Source: Puffinus mauretanicus
Lineage: Eukaryota > Chordata > Aves > Procellariiformes > Procellariidae
Assembly (NCBI GenBank): GCA_023333565.1
Contig: JAJKFH010000295.1
Location: forward strand, 2,088,001 to 2,152,000
Direction: 5' to 3'
Length of the DNA: 64,000 nucleotides
The first letter of the stretch is position 1; each line of letters starts with the position of its first letter. This document shows, piece by piece, positions 48,521 through 60,245 of this stretch. The translations under genes and the position numbers were made by a program. The notes below the pieces were generated by a model that saw nothing but the letters and a program-made list of their open reading frames with translations, ran no database searches and was not told where the DNA came from.

Positions 48521-51500
48521 TTCTGAAACATTTTCTCAGGCATGCCACCACTCACCTTGCCCCTCTCACTTTAATTGTTGTCAGAAAACGAGACAGTTTT
48601 ATTACCAGCCTGATCCCAGACCAGCATCTCGCGTTTCAATCACCATCCTGCACATCTGCCCTTGGCAGCTCTATGTTTTAACCACCTCAGATGCAAATCC
48701 CGATTCTCTATTCTATTCCCTCATTCCCAGACGGTTCGTGGCTCTTTCATCATTACGCAGCCAATTAAGCTCTGGCTACCTTATCTTAACAGCTCCAAAT
48801 AAGCTGGTGATCTTCCTGAAAGGTGATACATTATAATTGGTTCCAAACTGGCAAGAAAGAGAATAGTGAAGTATGAGACTTGGGACATTATGTGAATTAG
48901 CCCTGAAGTTAAAAATGGCCAAAAAAAAAAAAGCACCTAAAGTTATTGGGGCGTTTGCTTAGATCTTTCAGTATTGGTCAGGTTTGTATCATCTGTGACA
49001 GCCGGTGTTAACTTCCCAGGAAAGAGGACTTGGGATCTTTTGTTCTAGAGATCCTACAGGTAACAGTGATGCTGCCAGCTCCCAAATGCAGGCGATGAAG
49101 TCCATCCACGTGCGATGAAGTAGACCCGCCGTGCTCACCAGCACAGAGCTGCGCTGGGGGAGAGGGAATGGGTGCAGAAGCACATTTCCAGTGCCCAGAC
49201 TCTATACGTGTCCCTGCTACCTATATCTCGACAATTTTTCAGAGTCTACAGCTCAGACAGTCCCAGGCAAGCTCAAAGCAAACAACCCTCACTTCCTCCC
49301 AGCTGGGATGCGGGAACATCACAGCAGGTTTCTTGCATTGCTGGGATCCTTGTTTTCATCCCTGTGATGAAAGCGATAAACACCTAAGCAGACGTGAGAG
49401 CCCGGTCTGGATGAATGTCCCAATTATGAGGTTTTTAGATGGGTGGGCAGCGATTACACCCCTTCCATCCACATTTCAAAAGCCCCTGAAGAAATGCAAC
49501 TCGCTCCCAGCTCTTCTAGAGAATGACAAAGGTAACTCCTTTCAGGAAAGGATTTGGGGCTCGCCATCCCAGACAAAACGCCCCTGCTCAGATGCGGGGT
49601 GGATGCCAGGCTGCTGCTCCCATGGCGCCGGGAGCGGGCGGTGGTGCAGACCAGGAGACCCCCCGGCTCCCACCACTGGGTACCAGCACCCCGCGCCCGC
49701 GCCGGCTCTAGAGGGTCAAGCTCTGGGCATTCCCCCAGGGACGTGGCAACAGCAGCGTTACCTCCTACAGTTACTCGCCTAACAACTCACATTATTTCCT
49801 TCTAGTCCGTTCTAAAATAAATTTAAAAAATCAGTTCGGGTTTTCAAAACATCGTCAAGCTGATATTCTTGAACACGAGCACGTGTGTTGTGGCTGAGCA
49901 GAACTGAGCAGCGAGGAGCCGTCACTCCATTCTAACCCAACAGTGCTTATGCTCTTCCACCTCCTTTTCTCTTTAAGGCGCATCTGAAGCGCACGCCGCA
50001 ACGGCAGGCGATGCTGAGCAGACTAGCGCTGCTAACCTGGGATCCCAGTACAGAATATTTAACACAGATTTCTGAGTAGGTTAAACCGAAGGATTAAAAA
50101 AATATTTCAAGTTGCCATACTGAAGATGATAAGCAAGCCCGTTTATTATAAAGTACTTAAGACTACTTAATTCCAATCCACTTCTCATGTCAGATATATT
50201 TAACTGTAGCATTTCTGACCTCAATCGTTGAAGATTTGGATTAGCCAAAGTACTCTGGGAAAACAAGATGCCTGCTCACCCGAGCTTCCTGGAGGCGATG
50301 CCGTACCAGGAGATTGCTCTGTCCTGAAGGAATACCCTCTGTCTTCCACCTCCTTCTCCTGGATCTACTGGGATCGCAGGTTGGCAGCGCAAGTAAATAC
50401 ACCATAAATACTAGACCCACAGTGCCACAGCCAAGCACAGCCTGACTGCCCAAAGTACAAATGCCACCGCAGATGAATATGTGCAAGGCAGCCCAGACCC
50501 AGCAGGTCAGCCCGGTGTCCTCCATGTGTCGATTATTTTATTTGGCAAAAGGACTGGAGAGAGAAATATATTTTGATTCACCACACCAGTTATCTTTAAA
50601 ACAAGCAGAGCCCCATATTTAAAAGAGGAGTATTGAATTGTGTTGCCAGAAGCAGATTAATTGCAGCTTCCAGGAAAAACTCTGAGCTTATTTCACACTG
50701 ACTTTTATTCCCACTTGAATTAAGTTCCTTACGTTACACCGACTCATTTGAATTTTTTGAATTGGTTTTGCATAGTATCATTTACTGATGTACTATCTTT
50801 AATTACATAACACACATACACTCTCCAACTGCATTATTAATGAAAGTGTTTTTAATTAAATGGCTCTCAGCATAATATTCAGTCATTAATTTCCCATGCT
50901 CAGGATGTGGAGAGATTCTATTCTGATGGTCTGGGGAAACTTTGTACTTTAGATGAGGGATACTTCCAAAGTGATGGTTTTAGAGTGAAGTTGAAAATCA
51001 TTATGAGCACTGAATTACCCTCTCAGCAGCTGGTACCGCAGCTCTGCTCTACTGGGTATTATCTATTCTTCAGCTCAAGTGCTCCTTTTGCTCTGCCACG
51101 CTTCACCACTGGTAATTTTCAAATGCCTCTCGCTGGATTCATATATATTCCACCGTGAGTAATATCCCAGTTATCTTTTAGGAACAATTTATATTTAGAC
51201 AATGGCACTAAGGCTGCACTCTCTACAAGAAAAAGCTCTGCACCCTCCTTTCCAATGCTGTCGCCCACCTGCCTCCACTCCTAAACTTTCTGTGCTCTTT
51301 GAAGTGACAAAGAACATTCATGCTCTTGGGGATGGAGCTTTTTTTTGCCCATCCAGCAGATAGAGGCACAGACACACACTAGTACAGCATGCAGGCTTTG
51401 CTGTAAGCATCCTTAACGTTCACCTGCTGCAAAGATGCCAATTATGGCCAAGAGACAAAAGAACATCATTAAAACTTCCACCCCCCACCAAATACTAGCA

Positions 51501-54500
51501 CAAATTTACCATTGCCTTACTCAAGGCAAGTAGACCTTTTCTCCAGCCCAGCTTGGGAAAGAAAGCCACCCAAGCAGTCCTGTACAAGCTTTTCCCTTCC
51601 ACAAAGTCTCCAAGAAAGTATTCATTTTCACCTCAGCTTATGCCTTCTATTTATTGATTAAAAAGAAATCCCTATTTTTTAAAAAATAAGTTCTAGGACA
51701 GCGTTTTCCAGGAAGACTTTGGAAGTCTTGGAAGTAATTTTTCTGTCTTTCTACACGGGCAAAAAGGAACTTGAGAGTAACGAGGTTGCGCACTGCTGTA
51801 CGTTTGACCTGTGAATTTTGTGGTAAGTTTGCCCATCTTCCCCAAAGGCAACTGCATATAAAGCAATATTCTGGCAGGACTGTTCCTGGGACTCTTGTCA
51901 TCTAATTAGTCTCTAGGCAATTAAGTCCTAGCAACACAAAGTCCAGACTTTTGTTTTTGAGTAACAAAGTCCTTTCCAAAAAACTGCCCTCTAATTTCTT
52001 AGGCTTAAAAGCCCTCTCCCCAGTGCTGACGCACACGAGGAGAGGAGCGGGTCTTGCCCATCCCCTTCTCCTGAAAGCACCGCATCCTGGCTCACGTCTT
52101 GCCTACCGGCCCCCTCTGCTTCAGCTCGGCTTCCTGCTGTAACGCTCTCGCTTCTGGATCCCTCTCTGCCACGCTGCCCTACAGCTGCCGTCCTCTTTGA
52201 GCTCGAGGTTGGCCACGCCAGCTCCGCTCCTGTAGCCTAACTGCGGCGAGATACCTGCCACGAGCTCTGGCAGTCTCCACCTCACTCCAGCCGAGCAAAG
52301 AAAACCGTGTGAAGAAGGAGAAGACGGGGAGGGAGGGTATAAATCAGAATAAATGCTCAGAAACCTGCTGTCAGTAAGATGAAACAGATCCCTTACTTCC
52401 TTGGGAACCAAAAGGACTGAAAGGACTTTACCTCTTAAGTTCAAAACCTCTCTACAAATCATAGCAAGACTCATCTCAGAGCCACCCAGCGCGCTGCCTG
52501 GAGAAACGGCGTGGGGGCAGACCACAGCTAGCCGTGGGCTAGCAGCCCCAGAACCTGCATTCACAAAGCCTCACATTAAAGACGATTGCTTCGCAGGGTT
52601 TTTGATGGAAGGGGAAAGAAAAAGGGTGAACACAAGAAAATTTAATAAAAATCTACTATGCCAAAAAAAGACTCTACATGGACCTGCAGTGCAGTTAACA
52701 TGGATTTTAGAGACGAGAAATAACTCCAGTATTTTTATATGACAAGACTAATAATAACATATGCCCACATTCCCAGCATTTCATGTCTACATAAAACATT
52801 GCACCGCAAGAAGATAATCAAAAGTATGACTTTCATCAATATTTAATTAGCATTTGGTGCTAACTCATTATTTCGGTACAATTAATTTGGCATCTTGCTG
52901 TATGGCCTGCACAGATTTCCTTCTCGAGGGTTGTTTTATTGGTGGGACATAAGTAACACTAGACACGTGCACCTTCCCTGGGGCTTCTGGAGGACTATGA
53001 AATATGGAGAATGTGACTGACATTTTAATCTACTGCAGGATACAAAAGCGTAACATTGAAGCTCAAAATATGCACGTGTATTTGGCTAATGCATTTTTGT
53101 AATAAGGGAAATATTCTACTAAACTAACAGTTTCAGAAAACAAATTGTACCACCATCACGCCTGCCTTTTCCTCACTGAATCCCCTGGCTTTTGCACCCA
53201 GTGATAATTCAGTAAAGCAAACCAGCAGTGCCTTATGCCAGCAGTTTGAAACCTCTGTAGCTAACAATTTTAAGATGATTCGCCAAAAACGTGTAGAAAC
53301 CTCTGCAAAAAAGCGGATCTGAAATGATCACAGAATATGAGATGACTCCCGATGACCAAGATATACTTTACCAAGAGCAGGCAGACAAAGGACAAAAGAT
53401 GTTTCACAGTTCATTTAGTCACTCAGTCCAACTTATAAACGTACTTTACAGAGATCTTAGTAGCAGACATAATGCAAAATGCAGTTTTCTTTCTACATCC
53501 TTAGAGCAGTGCTCCCCACTACAGTTAGTAAATGGGGTATTGCCGCCACAAAGGAAGAGAAGCAAGGAAGAAAGTAACCTAAGAGTCTCAACCGAAGGAA
53601 GTTGAAAATGCACCGCCTATATTCCCAGATGTTAAACGAAGTGCTTGAATAGATCCTGAGCATGCAGGGATTTTCTGAACTACCTTGAGTCAACACGGAG
53701 CCCGCTTCCAGAAACAGAAAGCCTCCATATACATGCTTAGTTAACACATAACCTAGCATTTTCCAAAGACAAGGGGCTGCAGTTGGTAAAACGTATGATT
53801 GGTCTTCCAACACTGTTGCAACACATTCACAATTGTCACTCATTGGAAATTTGACCCATTTTAAGGATCTTAAAAGTTGGCCACATTCTTTTCCTTCAGA
53901 AAGGAAAGGCCACATCCTCTTCCTTCACACTTCAGACATTTTAATGAAATATTTAACAAAGCTTTAATGAGGGTTACAAATTATGAACTGGTATAACAGC
54001 TGTAAGTGAGAAGTTTTAAGACCTGCTTTAAGAGCTGCTTTCCTTCACTTTGCACATACTCACTTTTTTTATTAAACATAATCCCCTCCAGCTGATTGAG
54101 TTTTGGAATTTTCCTCACTTCTCCATTTTCAAAAACGTACTACTTGCAATTTAAGGAAAAATGATTCTTTTAAAATGATTTTCAAGTAAAGGCAAATCTA
54201 ATGAACAGATTCTATAACTTTGTTACTTTTGAAAACTCGTCAGACAATAATATCCATGTCTAGCATGCTAATATAGCAACATATTTAAAGAACAAGTAAT
54301 CGCTCCTTAACATTGAAAAATGTTTCTCAGCCATTTTGACAAATACCATTTTTGCCACGCAGGCTCTTGCACGTGTTTTTGTTGGAATCCCTTTACGGGG
54401 CTGCAGAAGGACACACATCACGCCAGCACGGTTCCTGGGCAAGGACCAAAGAAAGATCCTGCTCCCCTCGGAATTCTTCCTGCAGATCTCCCCAAGTGCG

Positions 54501-57500
54501 GTTACGGTAGCCCTGCCACGCACCTACTCAGAAACAGGCTATTGACCACGGCGCTCACAACAGAGCCAGAATCCGTCTCGGTGTCATCTCCCTTCACCTA
54601 CGCCCCTAGCAGCTGTTACCCAGGAGAGTAGGAGAAAAAATTTTGCAAGGTGCAAATGGGAAAGAAGAGGATGTGGCCTGCAGCGAGGAGGTGGCGTCAA
54701 GTCCTCCCAGCTCAAACTCACTGGAAATAAAAGCACTCAACACCCGTGCACACTCTTGCTCGTCAATTATTTGATGAATCCTCCAATTTGGATATTTGGC
54801 AAAGACAAAAGAAAAAAATCCACATTATAAGCAAGCTGCAGTTGCCCCTTTCTCTTTCTGGTTTGCAGAAGACATTCCCTCCTATGACGGCTCAAACACA
54901 AGAATTAAGGGTGAACAACCTCTTAACAAATCCTAGCGGACATTTTTGCTGGGTGTACGCGTGTGCGCCTGCACTCACAGTTAACTGTACTTCAGGGAAA
55001 TTAATCCTAAATGCATGGAGCTTGTAATCAAGCCGGTAGGACGTTCAGCTGCAAACTCCAATGATGTAGCATGCTCAAATAGGTTTATATTACACATTTA
55101 GAGAACTGGTTAGAACAAACCAGGTGTTTCCACTGGTGGAAAAGAGCACTGACTGACAGCTGAAGAAGCTGAAGATGAGATGCAAGATGTATACTCATCG
55201 TGGAAACAGCCAGAGTGATCAGGGCTCCAGAACCGTTTTTACTGCTCAACTGCTAGTTCCTACTGATGTGGAGAGCACTGATGTGGGCAACACAAATGTC
55301 CTCCTTCACTTCACCCTCAACCTCACTATTTAAGTGAAAATTGCTGAACAAATAGCTTTGGCAACTACATACAAGAACATGAACTGTTAGCAGGTGAGCA
55401 GCAATACCTCGGCTCTACCCAGCCAGCCATGCCCTTTGCTCTCCTCCGAGGCAGCACAGTTCCTATGGGGAACTGGCATTTCCTTTATACATGTTTAAAC
55501 CCAGTTTATCTGCAGGAATAGAAGCCAGTTCTGACACTCGAGTTTTAGCCTCATAAGAAGCAAGTAAAGATGATAAAACTATGCCAGCGCTATTGATGGT
55601 TATGTGATAGGAATCTCTACGCACAGCTAAATAAGCTTCTTATTTTTATTACTGATGTGGTCTCAGTGGCACTGGACATTGCTGAGCCAGCCCTGGGTTT
55701 TGTTTTTAAAGAACGAAATGAGAAGAAAAACATTCATGACAGGAAAAATTTCCTTCCATCTTTGTAATTCATGCTAAAACACAACCAAGGATTATTGTTA
55801 AAGACAGTCTCAGTGCAACAGCACCTTCCTCTAAACGTTTTTACCTGGAGAAATCAGGGACAAACGTTTAGCTCGCGCTCTGCAAACAAGCAACGAGGGA
55901 AGATCATGGACCTGCTGGTAGCACTGACTTAAAGTAAATACAATGACTGTTCATGGAATGACTATGACCAAGCATGCAGAGATGATTACAAAAAATGAGC
56001 CCAACTTAGAAATGCTCTTGGTTTCATACCACACAGAATATCCTCAACAGCTGATTATTTTATATACTTTTCAAAAAAAACAAGAGAGACCTTTAACATT
56101 CCTCCTCTTAACATAAAGTCATAAAATACCTACACTTTTTACCTCTTAGTTTCTTTTTCCAATTGCCCAGAATATCACCTTATTGGAAAACTGCAGCCAC
56201 CTGCTAAGTGTGTTCTTCAGTTGCTTAGCCCCCATCTCAACACTTCCTGAACCAATACCCATACTAATGTTTTTTTCAGGATGATTCTTCCAGAGAGCCA
56301 GTTTCAATATTCTGCTTGAGTACTTTGATTAAAATTCATACAGAATACTCTCAGAGGTGAATAGAACCAGGGCACACTGCCCCAGTGAACACCACGTATT
56401 TAACTAAACAAGTGGCAAGAAAACTAGAATGTTGATTTGGTGATTAAAAAACGTAGTTGAAATTGCAAGCGCGCCATTTCTTTGATGAAGTATTTCTAAA
56501 CAAGTAGCCTTTTTGTAGCTCTCCAAGGAGATGCTAATTTCAGCCATACAGACCCTCCTGCAGGCTCCCAGCGCTCGGACGGACCGATTCCCACGCTCCT
56601 GCCAACTCCTGCAGTCACCTCAATCAGCACCACAGAAATACCACCAGTTTAGGAGTCCTGAACCAGTTACAGGCAAAACCCGGCCTAGTATACATATACC
56701 CAAAAGCTTTTACAAGTTCTACCATCCATGACTTATCCTAATAAGCATCTGCAATGTCTGTCCTCCAGACCGCGGGCAAGGAGCTGCAGGGCTGGGGCAG
56801 CCCTCTCGTGCAGAGGCAGGGCAGCTTCAGCCTCGGCTTCCGAAGCCGGGGCGGCACCACCCCCAGAACAGCACACGCAGTTTATAATGAATTCTTCTGC
56901 GTTTTGATATCTTTAACACCGAGTCTAGCACCCCGTTCCCTACGCCACTGAAATGAGGTGGGCTAGGGGAGCCCTTTCTTTTCACTGTCTTCTCGCACCT
57001 TACAGCTTGTGGCTGTTTAAATCCACACATTTTTCCTCAACCCCGTGAAAGATGACAAACATTCTGCAGAAGCCACATCTTCATTTTTACCCCCTGAATC
57101 TTTACGTTGCCTGTCCCCATGTTCTCCCAGACGTGGAATAATTTGGAACTACCAAATGGTAGTTTGGGCAAGATCCAAAGCTGAATATAAACATGTATCA
57201 CTTCTCCTCAGACCTTAGCATGATACCATACTGTCTGTAACTCAGTCATGCTAACTTGTTTGGTTTTGCAGGGTCTCATCTTGCTTCAAGGTATTTTTCT
57301 GCATTAGCAGTTTGAAAGCACCTCCTTTGCACAAAATCTGTTTCAGCTAATTATCCTGCCAAATATTAAGTTCTGTTTCTTCAAGTTGAACCCTTTTTCC
57401 CTACCAATCTATTATGAAGTTTTATCCTGCTACCCTTTTTTTCAACTACTGAGAAAATACTCAGTTCTTTCCTCTGGATGAGCAGTTGTATCAGAAGAGA

Positions 57501-59645
57501 CAAGACTAAAGCAGCAACCAAAAGTGGGGTTTTTTTAAAGAGTCAGCTACCCACAGAGCAGCATGGAAAGCTTGAGCTCCTATGCAGACAAAAAAAAAAT
57601 CGCCTTCAAAACCTCATGCTACTGAATTTAAACACAGAATTCATATGATGATATATTTGGATAAATCCCTCCACATGTGCATGTTAGGAGTAGGACAAAA
57701 CTGAATGACAACATAAAGGAGGCATATAGAGACTCTAAAAATAAAAGAAAAACTCTGAAGAGCAGATGCCCTACACGTCAGGATTTGCCTGGTTGTGCCA
57801 TCTTGCAGATCTACGTGTTTTCCAAAGCTGATGTAGACTCAAGGACGAGTTAAGGCTCCTGACAATAGATTTGCATCCCTACATTCCCTGCTTATCCACT
57901 AAAGACTAGCTGGGAAGAAACTGCTTTACAGAAAAGATCCAAGACCTGGGTTATGCCCAAGTTATTTCTTATGGAAAAAGCTTATTAAACTGTCTAATGC
58001 ATCTACCATATTCTCCCTGTCCAACTGAAAATATAAACCTGAAAATCTGAAAAATCCCAACACCCCAAAGAAATAACAGACAAACGTGGCTCGCCCACAT
58101 ACACAAATCTACATTTTTTTTTAGAAACACTGGAGCCTGAATATGCAAATTATAAGAATGTATTAATTATCATTAATCATTCCTTCACAAAGACTAGAAC
58201 TAATTGGAGAAATAATTTGAGAAAATTGAAGTACATGACAGAAAGCATTAAGATTCATTAAGTTTCAATTCTCTGGTCTGTCAGCTTGTCAAAAGTAGAT
58301 GCCTTAGTATTCCAGCACTACTGGTAAAACACTTCATATTTTCCTAATCTAGTATACAATTTAACCTTCTTATAGTTTGTTCTGAGATTAACTACCTCTG
58401 ACGTGATACAACTTTTCTTTGTAACAATGCCTTTTTTAAAAAATAAAATTATGTCTTTTAATCAGGCAAATTGAAGTTGCTGAAATTCCATTATAAAGCA
58501 TTTGCAGGTTCACTAGATATTTTGTAGTTACTTATATTATTTGAGAGGTGCCAGCACGCATTCTGAAAAACAAAACAAAAGAGCGAGACATTTGAAGAGA
58601 AAGCTACATTCGAAAAGATACCCACACTGCTCCATATCTAGCCTTCATAAATTCACCAGCAATAAACACACAACAAGTTCTAGGCATTATTTGTCCTAAT
58701 GGTAACGGCCAAGAACATTTTGATATTTTTAGATTAACAGCAAAGAGGTAGCAACCAACTCGGCAGCCAGCCTGAGTGAGCACACCCTGCACACGCACCC
58801 CCGTACCGGTCCTTACAATAGCAGCAGAGAAAAAGGCAAACAAGTTTTACGTCCCTCTATTTGTTGCCCTGGGATAATCCTCCCCAGGTAAGTTGTACTG
58901 GTACAGACTCTTTTGATCCAGCGTAATAAAATACAGTCCTGCTGTAAGGGAGAAATGAAGTTGTAAGAACTCCCACGTGTATCTGAAAGGAACAGCCCAT
59001 CTGCAAGATCTGACAGGGACAAGATGCAAATAATAGATTATTTTTTTTTTCCTTTTAAAACATACAGTGTGGGCTTCACGGAGAACATCACAGCTCTTAA
59101 TCTGGGGATGGCGCAACTACCCTAGCAAGATTTAGTCTTTGCCAGCCACAGTAAGTAAACATTTTAGTTGCATACTTCAGTAGCAAGTCAGTGATTTGTT
59201 TTAAAACTTCAAGACTTTATAAACTTAACACAGCTGGGTTAGAAAATTATGTGTACATAACACATAAAATTAATTTTAAAGCTTAGAGAAAGTTACTAAC
59301 TTAAAAATGAAAAACTCAAATAGTTTACTTAGCAATTAAGATTAAAATAGGAGGTTAACCTGCAGTTAAAGCTTCTATGCTTTAAGAAGTCACCCTATTA
59401 GAATTTTTTGCATATGCTTCAAAATTTACCTTCATTAACTGAAATGGCTCAGTCAACTATGCAGTGAGAAATGTGGGAAGTCAAAAACTGTAACTGCTTA
59501 AAATGCAGCACAAATTGCCTCCATTCTGATCAGCAGCGCGAAGTTTGACATAGTGCAATTTATTTTCTACATGACTATCACTGCCAACACATGAAACATG
59601 CATAAGTTTGGCAAAGCACAGATTTTCACTCATTATACACATACC

Positions 59646-60240
59646 TGTGCTGGTTTGGGCTGGGAGAGAGTTAATTTTCTTCACAGCAGCTGGTATGGGG
59701 CCATGTTTTGGATTTGTGCTGGAAACAGTGCTGATAACACAGGGATGTTTTCGTTCCTGCTGAGCAGTGCTTACACACAGTCAAGGCCTTTTCTGCTCCT
59801 CACCCCACCCCACCAGCGAGCAGGCTGGGGGGCACAAGGAGTTGGGAGGGGACACGGCTGGGACAGCTGACCCCAACTGACCAAAGGGATGTTCCATACC
59901 ATATGACGTCATGCTCAGCATATAAAGCTGGGGGAAGAAGAAGGAAGGGGGGGGGCGTTCGGAGTGATGGCGTTTGTGTTCCCAAGTCACCATTACGCGT
60001 GATGGAGCCCTGCTTTCCTGGAGATGGCTGAACACCTGCCTGCCCATGGGAAGCAGTGAATGAATTCCTTGGTTTGCTTTGCTCGCCTGTGCGGCTTTTG
60101 CTTTCCCTATTAAACTGTCTTTATCTCAGCCCACGAGTTTTCTCACTGTTACCCTTCTGATTCTCTCCCCCATCCCAACGGGGGGGAGTGAGCGAGTGGC
60201 AGCGTGGGGCTTAGTTGCCGGCTGGGGTTAAACCACAACA
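59646..60240 (+). mobile_element. Solo LTR of an avian endogenous retrovirus, with 5-bp TSD
   Basis: A 595-bp element begins TGTGCTGG and ends CCACAACA, the TG...CA ends of a retroviral LTR. It is flanked by identical ATACC target-site duplications at 59641-59645 and 60241-60245. Inside, in + strand order, are a perfect cAMP-response element TGACGTCA (59904-59911), a TATAAA box (59921-59926) and an ATTAAA poly(A) signal (60109-60114), giving a U3-R-U5 layout. No internal retroviral genes are present, so this is a solo LTR left by recombination between two LTRs. The sequence closely resembles a family I know as common in neoavian genomes. A 5-bp duplication fits an ERVL-type integrase. The intact duplication and motifs suggest a fairly young insertion. 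Confidence 0.92.
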
Positions 60241-60245
60241 ATACC

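Larger units (their letters stand above)
44581..59640. other. Intergenic region between convergent genes, no gene recognised
   Basis: Fifteen kilobases without a recognisable coding exon. The left part (44.8-49.8 kb) is patchy in GC, with three CpG-rich islets listed separately. The rest is AT-rich. The longest ORF (49168-49782, 204 codons) has no recognisable domain and overlaps open frames in other phases, as expected of moderately GC-rich noncoding DNA. AT-rich stretches at 50.69-50.90 kb carry homeodomain-type ATTA motifs and may be conserved noncoding sequence. A T-tract plus CAG at about 45839-45852 looks like a splice acceptor but has no supported exon after it. Confidence 0.6.

Noticed and set aside
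49168..49782. 204-codon intergenic ORF
   Set aside because: Two other frames are also open across its 3' half (49523-49805), a sign of composition rather than coding. No domain was recognised.
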